A stretch of DNA of 64,000 nucleotides. Origin: Zygnema cylindricum (taxonomy: Eukaryota; Streptophyta; Zygnematophyceae; Zygnematales; Zygnemataceae). Position numbers and translations under genes: made by a program. Shown piece by piece: positions 1-10,874 of this stretch. How positions within the stretch are numbered: the stretch's first letter is position 1; every line of letters starts with the position of its first letter. Under the pieces are notes generated by a model that did no database searches, had not been told where the DNA came from, and saw only the letters and a program-made list of their open reading frames with translations. Location: the NCBI GenBank assembly GCA_037447655.1, contig JBBHKE010000775.1, forward strand, positions 1-64,000, written 5' to 3'.

Positions 1-312
1 AATATATATGTTTGTGAAGTTTCATTGTATTCCAGTATCTCTGTAAGATTCTGTGAGCAGTCTAAGTGGTTAGTTTGTGAAGCTGTCAACTGTTTTTGTG
101 AAACTCTGGAGCTTATATCTTCTAGATTCCTTGGTGGATTTTGCTGTAACTTTAAGAGTTTAAAGTGTATATGGTATACTGCACATTGGTGCATTTTGAG
201 GTGATTCTGTTTATTGTGGAGTAATCTGTGCTGTCTGTAACACAGCTGTTTTTGAGGTAGTCTGTGGGTGTTTCCGTGAGTAATCCATGGCTGAAATAGG
301 CTATAGACAACA
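1..312. other. Unassigned AT-rich DNA left of the truncated M element
   Basis: No coding region is recognised. Short motifs of the type TTTGTGAAG and GTGAAACTC recur loosely. At about position 312 the sequence changes abruptly into the reverse-transcriptase region of element M on the minus strand, so this is either foreign DNA at a truncation point or another insertion. The 3' end of M is not visible here. Confidence 0.4.
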
Positions 313-2388
313 TGAGAAACTCATCTAGTTTCTTATTCCACTGTCGGGAGCCTGCTTCAGCCCATATAAGGACTTTATGAGCTTGTAGACCTTGCTCTCT
401 TCTCCTTCCTCCACAAACCCCTCTGGTTGCCGCATGAAATTTTCTTCCTCTATATCACTATTGAGAAAGGCGGACTTCCTATATAACTATTGAGAAAGGC
501 GGTCTTAATATCCATCTAGTGTATTTCCATGTCTTCCGTTGCCCCTAGAATGAGGAGAATCCTTACTGATGCGAACTAAACAACTAGAGCAAAAGTCTCC
601 TCATAGTCAATCCTCTCCTTTTGAGTGAACCCCTTTGCTACCAATCGAGCCTTATCTATCAATAGTATTATACGGGTTCAGTTTTAGTTTAAACACCCAT
701 TTACAACAAATTCGTTTTTGGTCTGTAGTAGTGTCCGCTAGTTCTCAAGTATTTGCTTCCATGATGGAGGCCATCTGATCATTTATGGCTCTAATCTATC
801 TTTCTTTCTCCGGACTGTACACTGCCTTCGAAAAAGACCGAGGCTCATTTGGGTTAGATAGCTTACTTAACTTATGAGCGGCCTGTTTTTCTTATATCGT
901 TTTGTTGCTCTTTCTCTCTCCCTCAAACTCCGAAGTTAGAATAGAGGGAAGTCTTGGATTTCTTATTACTGTCTCATAGACTCCCGTATTCATGGAACCC
1001 GGTTCCGATTCCTCCTCTTCCGTCTCCTCGAAGTTGATAGGAATATGTGAGGTTTCTGGTGGGTCTCCTGAATCTGCAATCATGTCACTTTCGGGACGAT
1101 CGAGTTCTTCTCACTTTCACACTCAAATCTGATTGTTATCTTCTTGGTATATTTGAAAGGATCAAATGACTTCCCTTCATCCATAACAACTAGGTGTTTC
1201 ACCAGAATGTTATCTTTCTTTGCTAAGTCATAGACTCTATATCCTTTGACATCCTCATCATATCCTACAAAGTATCCAGGTTTTCCCTTAGCATCTAGTT
1301 TCTAGTTTTTCCTATCCGTGTCAAGACTGTAAACTTGCTTACCAAATACTTTAAGGTGATAGATATCTAGTTTCTTTCCAACCCATCTCTCATAAGGTGT
1401 CATTTTTTTTATGGTTGAGGTTAAGACTCTACATTTAATGTAGTTGGCACAGTTCACGACTTCTGCCCAAAATCTCTTTCCTATTTTCTTATCGGCCAAC
1501 ATATTGTATACACTATCGCTTAGTGTTCGGTTAAACCTCTCAGCTGCCCCATTTTGTTTCGGGTTATACGGTACGGTTATTTGGTGCTGAACTCCCTCAT
1601 CTCTCAAATATTCCTCAGACTGGTTAGAGGTATACCCCCCCCCATGATCACTCCTTTTTCTCTTAACGGGGGTTCCATGCAACTTCTCACTCCAGGCTTT
1701 ATATTTTTTAAAGTATTTTGGTGTTTCAAACTTTGTTTTTAGGAAATATACTCTAGAGTATCTAGACCAATTATCGGTTATTGTCAACATAAACCTCTTA
1801 CCTCCAACTAAAGGTACTTTTGCAGGTCCCCAGATATCTATGTGGACCTAATCTAGTACTTTCTCACCTCTATATGTGGCGCCTTTGGGAAAGGGAAGTT
1901 TGTGAGCCTTACCTTGAGCACAACACTACAATCATCCATCATTTCTTTATCCCACTGGATTCCTTCTACTACACCAAGCTTCTTCGTTTCCCTCAGCCTA
2001 TCTATATACCCATGCCCGAACCGCTTATGCCAAATCATCAATTTTAGAACACCAACATAGTAAGCATTTTTCTTTTCATTACTCAGGTTAAGCCTAAACA
2101 TTCTTTGGCTACCTTTATCTGCCGTGAAATAGACTTCATCCCCATACGTAGCTGTAAAGACTCCCTTTCTAGTGAAGGTATCAAACTCTTTGTCATCTAA
2201 CATAAACGTATAGACAAGATTTTTACTCAGGTGAGAAATGTAGAGTACATCTAAAAATGAGAGTACAGAAGTCTTACACTCCACTAAGACTCTCAGATAT
2301 ACCAACCCCACTAAATCTGAAGTAACCATTCTCCCATCCCTATACTCTATCTCTATAGTAGGGATCTTTCTTAGCTTAGTAAAGAGGT
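313..2388 (-). pseudogene. Copia element M, pol remnant (integrase and partial reverse transcriptase)
   Basis: Read on the minus strand, this is the middle of a Ty1/Copia polyprotein. Positions 2329-1853 give the GAG-pre-integrase zinc finger region, 1790-1302 the integrase core (motifs KRSDHGGGYTS and PYNPKQNGAAERFNRT, which carry the second D and the E of the DDE triad), 1083-892 the variable linker before reverse transcriptase, and about 870-313 a frameshifted reverse transcriptase ending in LYGLKQAP. Frameshifts and stops separate these pieces, so no enzyme can be made. The same gene continues at 9716-10860; element P (2389-9715) splits the two parts. It is closely related to the pol of P and X. 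Confidence 0.85.
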
Positions 2389-2535
2389 GGTTGAAATCAT
2401 TAGTTTTATATGGTATTTTCTAGGTCTAAATTTAGTAGAAATAGAAGAAAGAAAAAGGCAGACAGCCTGCTTCCACCACCTCTCTCTACCCACCATACTT
2501 GTCGTAGTCACTGAGGGGTAGAGAGGGCGGCTGAG

Positions 2536-3779
2536 TGAAACTCTGAGACCTCCATTGGCCCTCAGAGTATGCAGATCCAAAAGAAGCTAATCTAGATAGT
2601 GCCGACTCCAAGTTAATATAAACCCAAGTGACTGACCCCTTGACAGTCAAAACCCCAATATAGATTCACCCCTGTGAAATAACACTTTCTGTGTGCTCAG
2701 TTCCACCACAGAATGCAAAGTTAGAATATGAGATTTGGACACATTCACCCACTTTGACTTTCCCTTAGAAATACAGCCACCCTGGCAGACAAAAACTCTG
2801 ACCGACTACACCCCTGTGTAGCCTAGACTCCCCTGAGTCCGCAGCAAAAAGAATCACTGAAAATGGTCAAGTAAATTGATAGTTATGGCTGGCCAAAGTT
2901 TGCCATTTATACAGGGTGCTCTCTGGGAGAGGCAGCTGCCTACCCAAAATTTTCTAAGTCCTAAACCCTCTCTAAAACTCTATCTACTGAAGTACGGCAC
3001 CAATCAAATTACTGTGTCGTACAGAAAAGTACAGGTGCCGGTGTACTTTCTGTACGGCCATTGTACGACATGGCCAAAATGTCGACACGTGTCAAATCAG
3101 GATTAGTTCCTGTAATCTCCGGAATTCCCGTAGTCCAATGTTATCACGCCACGTGTCACCTGACGTGACAAAGACCGTAAAACGCCAAAAGTACCTTTTC
3201 CGTGATCGCGGCGCTTATCGTAGCCGTCCGATCAAAACCGGCTATAATCCTAGCCGCTGAAATTCGACGCGCGGTATTTGTTTCGCTATCGAAACAAATG
3301 CGCGGTATTTGTTTCGCTGTCGAAACAAATGCGCGGTATTTGTTTCGCTATCGAAACAAATGCGCGGTATCCGTTCTGCCCCCCATTCCGTACTCCGTAC
3401 TAAATTAAACTGTTTCTATGTACTAAGTATCTATTTAGCCGTTAAACGGATTAATCTACATTTAACGATTTATATATTTGTCAAACCCTATATATCGTAA
3501 TATCTGTTCTAGACATAACGGCTAGAGCTAACGGCTACTGGATGTCTGACGGACGGTAGGTACCAGGATCAATTCCTGGGTCCGTCAAATATATTTTTGG
3601 TAAACATGCCTATTATCTATTCCTGTCTCTCTGGAAAGCTTAGGCAGCCATGGCTCTAGCTCCCTCTCCAGCCTTCAGTGACTACGACAAGTGTGGGGGC
3701 TTGGAGAAGAGAGTCAGAGGCAGACTGCCTCTACTCTTTTCTATCTAACAAAGACCTAGAAAATACCCAAATATCAACA
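2536..3779 (-). mobile_element. Solo LTR of Copia family B (copy B1)
   Basis: In minus orientation it reads TGTTGATATTTG to GAGTTTCA, so it has TG...CA ends. It is flanked by a perfect 5-bp target duplication, CTGAG at 2531-2535 and at 3780-3784, and the uninterrupted target is visible in the other LTR of P near 8855. No internal region is present, so this is a solo LTR left by recombination. It carries a 37-bp repeat present about three times near 3271-3370 and a TATA box (minus strand, 2906-2911). It is longer than copy B2 mainly because of those repeats. Confidence 0.9.
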
Positions 3780-4422
3780 CTGAGCCATGGCTTTCCTAGC
3801 TTAAGCAGGTAGGGCTAAGGAATGACTTATGTCACTCTCAACAAATGGTTGAGTCTGGCAGGACTCAAACCTCCGACCGGCAGAGCGCGGTGTAGCTGTT
3901 AGCTCTAGGCAGTCTGTCGTAAAAGTCCGTTAGAATACATTGTGTTTGATATATATTTAAACAGTATTACGACCATGAATTCGATTAACGGAATGACGAA
4001 CGGAGAAACATATAACCAATATTATATAGTGCGAACATTATCTCGCATGAAAACAAATGAATCGGACATTTGTTTTGAGGGCGGACATTTAATGTCGGAT
4101 TTAATCCGACGGCGTATATCACTGCCGAGATCGCGGAATTGTCACTTTGACGTTTATGGACGTGGCATGACGTGGCGCCACGTGGAAGGATGACATTTGG
4201 TTGTAGGAATTTCGGTGAACATAAAGACAAGTTAAAAGTGGACACGCGTCCACTCAATGGGGTTGTCGTATATAGGTCGTACAAAAAGTACATCGGCCAT
4301 ACTACTTTTTCTGTACCCTACAGTGATCTAATTGGTTCGTACTTCAATAGATACGAGTTGTGAGAGGGAATTAGGACTTAGAGAATTTGGTAGATAGGCA
4401 CCTCTCTCCCTTTGAGAGTTTG

Positions 4423-4428
4423 TATAAA
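4423..4428 (+). promoter_or_regulatory. TATA box of the P 5' LTR
   Basis: TATAAA lies in a TTTGTATAAACTTG context about 220 bases before the LTR end. The same box is at 9494-9499 in the 3' LTR, and a degenerate one at about 17945 in the X hybrid LTR. The position is usual for an LTR core promoter; activity is inferred. Confidence 0.5.
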
Positions 4429-4644
4429 CTTGGCATTTTTGCCGACTCATAACTTATCGGCTGGTTGGCCGTTTTCGGTGATTCTTTTTGCTACGAACTC
4501 AAGGGAGTCCCAGCTACACAAGGGTGCAGTCAAATTGCTAGTTTGCCTTCTTGGGCAGCAGTGGTTGTGGCTTGAAGTGGGTTAGTTAAATACTTTCTAG
4601 AGGCTTCTTATATTCTGTAGTCCAATGGAAGACACACAATTGCA

Positions 4645-4659
4645 GGTTATGGGCCCACC
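4645..4659 (+). promoter_or_regulatory. Half-tRNA primer binding site of element P
   Basis: The 15 bases GGTTATGGGCCCACC follow the LTR end directly. Their complement, GGTGGGCCCATAACC, equals the anticodon-arm segment of plant initiator tRNA-Met as I remember it, not its 3' acceptor end. This is the half-tRNA priming described for Drosophila copia. The sites in M (10860-10874, minus) and X (18438-18452, minus) are near-identical. The gag ATG at 4649 lies inside the site. Confidence 0.75.
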
Positions 4660-5545
4660 CTTTAGGGTGCCCACCTTCAATGGATCTAGGTTCATCTATT
4701 GGGAAGCCATGATGATGGGAGCTCTGTGCGAAAAACGATAATGGGGAATCGTCAGTGGACAAGTGAAACGTCCACCTTCAGAAACCCCACAAGGGTTTGG
4801 AGCAGTAAGGCTTCCTGCAGCAACGGGTGTCTCAGCGGAGGAGGCACATGATGGGGAAAGCAGTGTGTCCCAAAAAGGGAAAGGGAAGGAGACACCCCTC
4901 ACTCCTATTGCCACAGTACCGGTAGCGGCGACCGTGAAAACCGCGGAGAACGATACTCAAATGTGGGAGGATGTAAACATGGCTGCCAAGAACTTCATTC
5001 TGAGGCACCTCACTCAAGCTTTGGTCACTCCTCAACTTCACATTTACAAGGCCGAGGAGTTGTGGGTAAGTTTGGTGGAGATTTATAGAGATGTCACTGT
5101 TCAAGAGCTCCAGTTAGCTGAGCAAAAGCTAGTGAGTTACACTTAGAAAGGAGAAAAGATGTTAGAGTATTGTAATGATATTTCTTGTTTGTATAAGGAG
5201 ATGGAAAGTGCCAGGTGGACGCGTACAATAAAAATGAAAGTTAACACTCTTATCATGAAGTTACCAGAGGAGTTTGAGAACATAGTGTATCGAGTAGAAG
5301 AAATGCCTGATAGTTCATAGAAATGTAACACATTGGTCAGGATGATACTTGTGCAGGAAAACACAATGGAGATTAGGAGAGGAGGAAAGAGCATTCAAGC
5401 TCTAGCAGTAGGAGGGGACCGATGGGGGAAGGACTCAAAGAAACCGTACAAAGGGGAAAGAGATCATTCTGGAGGACGAAGGCCCCCAAAGGGTCTTTGT
5501 CATTTCAGCATGACTCAGGTACATCCATGCATATGTGTCGTGATA
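4649..5545 (+). pseudogene. Copia element P gag, degenerate
   Basis: The reading frame opens at the ATG inside the primer binding site (MGPPFRVPTFNG..., then YWEAMM). It has a stop after ALCEKR, continues through 4763-5146, has further stops, and continues with the conserved helical Gag region (YCNDISCLYKEME, NTLIMKLPEEFENIVY) to about 5490. This matches the UBN2/Retrotran_gag_2 type of plant Copia capsid. The zinc knuckle is missing: CHF is joined directly to the remains of the protease region near 5508, whereas X and M keep a CX2CX4HX4C knuckle. The element could not package its RNA itself. Confidence 0.8.
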
Positions 5546-8500
5546 AGGAACTCTTCACTAAGTTAAAAAAGATCCGAGTATGGGGATGGGAGAGTGGTTA
5601 CTACAGATCTAGTGGGATCAGTGGATCTGAAAGTCTTATTGGAGGGTAAGACTTCTATACTTACATTCTCAGATGTACTCTACATTCCTCAGCTGAATAA
5701 AATCTTGTCTCTACGTGTGTGTTAGATGACAAAGAGTTTCATACTTTCACTAGAAAGGGAGTCTTTACAGCTAAGTATGGGGATGAAGTTTACTTCACGG
5801 CAGATAAGGGTAGCCAAGGAATGTTTAGGCTTAACCTGAGTAATGAAAAGAAGAATGCTTAGTACGTTGGTGTTCCTAAGTTGATGATTTGGCATGAGCG
5901 GTTGGGACATGTGCATTTTGAAAGGTTGAAGGAAATGAAAAAGCTTGGGGTAGTAGAAGGCATGCAATTTGGGGATAATGAAATGATGGATGATTGTAGT
6001 GGTTGTGCTCAAGGTAAGGCTCACAAACTTCCCTTTCCCAAAGCGACCACATATAAAGGTGAGAATGTATTATATTTGGTCCACACAGATATTTGGGGAC
6101 CTGTAAAAGTAACTTCGGTTGGAGGAAAGAGGTTTATGATGACAATAACTGATGATTGGTCTTGATACTCTAGAGTCTACTTTCTAAAAACAAAGTCAGA
6201 AGCATCAACTTACTTCAAAAAATATAAAGCCTGGAGTGAGAAGTTGCATGAAACCCCTATTAAGAAGATAAGGAGTGATAATCGGGGGGAATATACCTCT
6301 AACCAGTTTGAGGAATATCTGAGAGATGAGGGAGTGCAGCACCAAAAAACTGTACCATATAACACGGAACAAAATGGGGCAACTGAGAGGTTGAATCGAA
6401 CACTAGAAGATAGTGTATGCAGTATGTTGGCCGACAAGAAAATAGGAAAGAGATTTTGGGCAGAAGCAATGAACTGTGCCAACTACAATAAGAATAAAGT
6501 CCTTACCTCAACTGTAAAGGGAGTGACACCTTATGAGAGATGGGTTGGAATGAAACCAGATATCTCACACCTTAAAGTATTTGGTAGCCAAGTTTACAGT
6601 ATTGACACGGATAGGAAAAACTGGAAACTAGATGCTAAGGGAAAACCTGGATACTTTGTGGGATATGATCAGGATGTTAAGGGATATAGAGTATATGACT
6701 TAGCAAAGAAAGATATCATTATGGTCAAACACTTAGTTGTCATGGATGAAGGGAAGTCATTTGACCCCTTCAAATATACAAAGAAGATAAGGATCAGATT
6801 TGAGTCTGAAAGTGAAGAGAACTCGGTCATTCCCGGAAGGGACATAAGTGAAACCGTGATTGCACATTCAAGGGAGATTCGAGATACAGGTGACTCACCA
6901 GAAATCTCACATACCTCTTTGGACTTTGAGGAGATACAAAACGTGGGACCAGAACCGGCTTCTATGGACAAGGGAGCCGATGAGACAGTGAGGAGAAATC
7001 CAAGACTTCCATCCATTCCAGCTTCGGAGTTTGAGGGAGGGAGAAGGAGCAGCAGAAGGATACAGTAAAAACAGGGGGCTCATAAGGTAACCAAGCTATC
7101 TCACCCAGATGAGCCTCAGTCTTACTCAGAGGCAGTGAATAGTTCGGAGAAATAAAGATGGATTAGAGCCATAAATGATGAGATGGCCTCTATAATGGAA
7201 GCAAATACTTGAGAATTAGTGGATTGTCCTCAATATTGAAAAGCTATTGGGTGTATATAGGTATTTCAATTAAAACTGAACCCAAAGTATACCATTGAGA
7301 GATATAACGCTCGATTGGTAGCGAAAGGGTTCACTCAAAAGAAAGGGATTGACTATGAGGAGACCTTTGCTCAAGTTGTTCGGTTCCTATCTGTGAGGAT
7401 TCTTCTCAATCTGACAGCAGCGGAAGACATGGAAATACACCAGATGGACATTAAGACTGCTTTTCTTAATGGTGAGTTAGAGGAAGAAATCTTCATGAGG
7501 CAACCAGAAAGGTTCGTGGAAGAAGGAGAAGAGAGCAAAGTCTGCAGGCTCATAATGTCTTTATATGGACTGAAGCAGGCTCCTCGACAGTGGAATAAGA
7601 AACTAGATGAGTTTCTCACCGGTCTGGGAAATATCCGTATCAGCTCTGACCATTCTATTTATAAGTTTGAAGATGAGAATGTTGTTATTTTTTATTGTAA
7701 TTTATGTGGATGATCTGCTTCTGTTGAGTAAATCTTTGGAAAAAATCAATAAGTTAAAGAAAGATCTTTGGAGAAGATTTAATATGAAGGATTTAGGGAA
7801 GGCAAGATATGTTTTGGGGATTCAAATGGAGAGAGATAGGGGGAAGAAGATTATAACACTAACTCAGAAAGAAGCAATAGGTAATATGCTTGAGAAATTC
7901 TAGATGGAAAATGCTAACAGTTTTACCACTCCCATGGACTTGAAAAAAGTAAGTGATGGGAGTGAAAAAGGAGTGATGATCTTAGATGATCAGATGAGTC
8001 CAGAGGAGAGAGAATTTATGAAGTCTATCTCTCATAGACACGTTGTAGGAAGTTTAATCTATTTCATGAATTGTACCAGGCTAGACATAGCAGCAGCAGT
8101 TGAAGTACTCAGTAGGAGTCTTAATGATCCTAGGAAGAGAGACTGGGAGGCAGCCAAGAGTGTCTTGAGATATTTGGTAGGAACCAAAGAGTTATGGTTG
8201 CATTTTGGAGGGGAGCACCTTGACATCACTACTTGGAGTGATGCCAGTTATGGGGACGCACCTATAAGAAGATGGACTTCTGGGTATGTGTTGTATTTGG
8301 GGGAAGGTGTTTGCTGTTGGAGCAGTAAGCAACAAAAGGTGGTGGCTCAGTCTAAAATGGAGGTTGAGTACATGGCCTCTTTTTTTGCTGTGAAAGAATT
8401 GATGTGGGTCAAGTCCTTGCTGTAAGAACTAGGGTATATGAAGGAGGGAGTGCATGAAGTGTTTTGTGATACTCAAGTTGCTATTGCAATTGCAGCTAAT

Positions 8501-8690
8501 CCAAAACACAATTTTAAGGCTAAACATATGGACATAAGATTAAGTTTTGTAAGAGAAAAAGTGTAGAATAAATAGTGAATCGTGTATATAGATCAGAAGA
8601 GGAAATTTTAGCTGATATGATGACAAAACCGGTGCCTTCTCCCAAGTTAAAATATTGTAGAGAAAAGTTTGGATTAAAATTATAATTAGA
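5546..8690 (+). pseudogene. Copia element P pol: integrase, reverse transcriptase, RNase H, degenerate
   Basis: Domains in order: GAG-pre-integrase zinc finger (about 5881-6040, WHERLGH...CSGCAQGK), integrase core (HTDIWGP about 6083, RSDNRGEY about 6270, and E in NGATERLNRT about 6385), linker, reverse transcriptase (7315-7900, with AKGFTQ, QMDIKTAFLNGELEEEI, LYGLKQAP and YVDDLLLLS) and RNase H (8225-8420, WSDASYGDA, KMEVEYMA). A stop interrupts integrase near 6163, stops lie at 7150-7260, a frameshift precedes YVDD at about 7695, and stops follow KF at 7903 and LL at 8425. Many stops look like G-to-A changes of Trp codons. The protease active site is deleted. Non-functional. Confidence 0.88.
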
Positions 8691-8707
8691 CTAGAAAATA
8701 AGGGGAG

Positions 8708-9715
8708 TGTTGAAATCATTAGTTTTATATTGTATTTTCTAGGTCTAAATTTAATACAAATAGAAGAAAGGAAAAGGCCAGACAGCCTCCCTCCACCACC
8801 TCTCTCTACCCACCATACTTGTCGTAGTCACTGAGGGATAGAGAGGGTGGCTGAGCCATGGCTTTCCTAGCTTAAGCAGGCAGGGCTAAGGAGTGACTTA
8901 TGTCACTCTCAACAAAAGGTTGAGTCCGGCAAGACTCGAACCTACGACTGGCAGAGCGCGGCGTAGTCGTTAGCTCTAGCCAGTCTGTCGTAGAAGTCCG
9001 TTAGAATACATTGTGTTTGATGTATACTTCATTACTATTATGACCATGAATTCGATTAACGGAATGACGAACAGAGAAACATATAACCATTATTATATAG
9101 TGCGAACATTATCTCGCACGAAAACAAATGAATCGGACATTTGTTTTGACGGCGAACATTTAATGCCAAATTTAATCCGACGGCGTATATCACTGCCGAG
9201 ATCAGGGAATGGTCACTTTGGAGTTTATGGATGTGGCATGAAGTGGCGCCACGTGGATGGATGACATTTGGTCGCAGGAATTCTAGCAAACATAAGGACA
9301 AGTTAAAAGTGGACACGCGTCCACTCAATGGGGTTGCCGTACATAGGCCGTACAAAAAGTACATCGGCCATAGTACTTTTTCTGTACCCTACAGTGATCT
9401 GATTGGTTCGTACTTCAATAGATAGGGGTTGTGAGAGGGAATTAGGACTTAGAGAATTTGGTAGATAGGTGCCTCTCCCCCTTTGAGATTTTGTATAAAC
9501 TTAACATTTTCGCCGACTCATAACTTATCGGTTAGTTGGCCATTTTCAGTGATTTTTTTTGCTACGGACTCAAAGGAGTCCAAGCTACACAAGGGTGCAG
9601 TCAAATTGTTAGTCTGCTTTTTTGGGCTGTAGTGGTTGTGGCTAGAAGTGGGTTAGTTAAATACTATCTAGAGGCTTCTTGTATTGTGTAGTTCAATGGA
9701 GGACACATAATTGCA
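8708..9715 (+). repeat. 3' LTR of Copia element P (family A)
   Basis: The LTR starts TGTTGAAATCATTAG right after the polypurine tract AAATAAGGGGAG (8696-8707) and ends AATTGCA. It is uninterrupted and about 1.0 kb, so it shows the empty target site of the B1 insertion near 8855 (GGCTGAGCCATGG). TATAAA is at 9494. It directly abuts the protease region of M on the minus strand. Confidence 0.88.
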
Positions 9716-10860
9716 ACATATGTATGGATGCAGTAGAGTCGATGATCCATCCTTCCTGTCGAGCTTCCCAAATTGCTCTGAGAGCACACTTTTGTTTTCG
9801 AGGGATCTCTTTCTCCTTCAGACTTTCGTCAATAAGAAGCTCCCCTTCCTCATCCTCAGAGGAATCGTCCTCGGTTTTTCCTTTCACTTTAGTGACCACA
9901 AGTGCTTTCTTCTTCCCTTCGGAAGAACCCCCTCCACAATTCTCTTAAAGCCTCAGCTCCGATAGCTTGACACAATCTGCTATGAAGTGTCTCTGTTTTT
10001 TGCAAAAATGACAAAGACCATTTCGGGGCCTCTGTCCTCCAAACTGATCTCTCTTTTCTTAGAATGGTTTCTTTGGATCCTTCCCCTATTAGTTTCCTCC
10101 TTCAGCTAGAGCATGGATGCTCTTTCCCCCTCTACTAATCTTAATTGTGTTCTTCAGTAGAAGTATCATCCGGACCATTGTGTTCCACTTCTATGAGCTG
10201 TCAGTCATTTCCTGTACTCGATAAACTATGTTTTCATACTCGTTGGGAAACTTTATTATGAGAGTGTTAACTTTCATCTTCTTTGTATCTGTCCACCTGG
10301 CACTCTCCATCTCCATATACAAACAAGAGAGGTCATAACAATAGTCTAACATTTTTCCCCCTTTGTAAGTATAATTTACTAACTTTTGTTCAACCAACTA
10401 GAGCTCTTAAATAGTAGCAGCTCTATAGATTTCCACCAAACTCACCCATAACTCCTCAGCATTGTAAATGTGAAGGTGGGGGGTTGCTTTAGCCTGGGTG
10501 AGGTGTTTTAAAATAAATTTTTTGGCAGCCATGTTGATGTCTTCCCACGTTTGGGTGTCGTTCTCCGCAGTCTTCACGGTCGACGCTCAGGGTGCCGTGG
10601 TAATAGGAGCAATAGGATTAAGAGGCGTCTCTTTCTCTTTCCCTTTTTCGGACACATGTTGTCCCCATCATCTGCCTCTTGTGTTGCAGCACAGGATGCT
10701 GTATAATACCGTATTCCACCAAACCCTAGTGTAGTTCATTGAGGTGGACATTTCACTTTTCCACTAACAATACCTCAGTATCGTTTTTCTCACAAAGCCA
10801 ACATCATCATTGCTTCCCAATAGATGAACCCAGATCAATTGAAAGTGCGCACCTTAGAGG
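9716..10860 (-). pseudogene. Copia element M, gag and start of protease, degenerate
   Basis: On the minus strand this reads gag followed by the beginning of pol. It includes the start at the primer binding site, the helical capsid region (10397-10191, YCYDLSCLYMEMES, NTLIIKFPNEYENIVY), a complete zinc knuckle near 10035-9990 (CHFCKKQRHFIADC, CX2CX4HX4C), an acidic stretch, and the protease start WIIDSTASIHM (the usual motif is DSGATSHM, so the catalytic DSG is changed). It stops at 9716 where element P was inserted and resumes at 2388. Two in-frame stops lie near the gag start. Confidence 0.85.
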
Positions 10861-10874
10861 GAGGGCCCATAACA
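10860..10874 (-). promoter_or_regulatory. Half-tRNA primer binding site of element M
   Basis: On the minus strand the LTR end GAATTGCA is followed by TGTTATGGGCCCTCC, close to the site of P. It again includes the gag ATG and matches the anticodon loop of initiator tRNA-Met with small changes. Confidence 0.65.

Larger units (their letters stand above)
2389..4644 (+). repeat. 5' LTR of Copia element P (family A), interrupted by a solo LTR
   Basis: The LTR begins GGTTGAAATCATTAG (the 3' copy begins TGTTGAAATCATTAG at 8708) and ends AATTGCA at 4644. Without the inserted family B LTR it is about 1.0 kb, matching the 3' LTR at 8708-9715. It contains a TATA-like TATAAA at 4423, the perfect palindrome ACGTGGCGCCACGT at 4170, and an inverted repeat around ACAAATG. 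It is followed directly by a primer binding site and gag. CpG-to-TpG changes relative to other copies suggest an old, methylated element. Confidence 0.85.

Noticed and set aside
3271..3372. CRISPR-like array (regular repeats with short spacers)
   Set aside because: Only about three contiguous copies with no unique spacers, inside an LTR of a eukaryotic genome; it is a tandem expansion.
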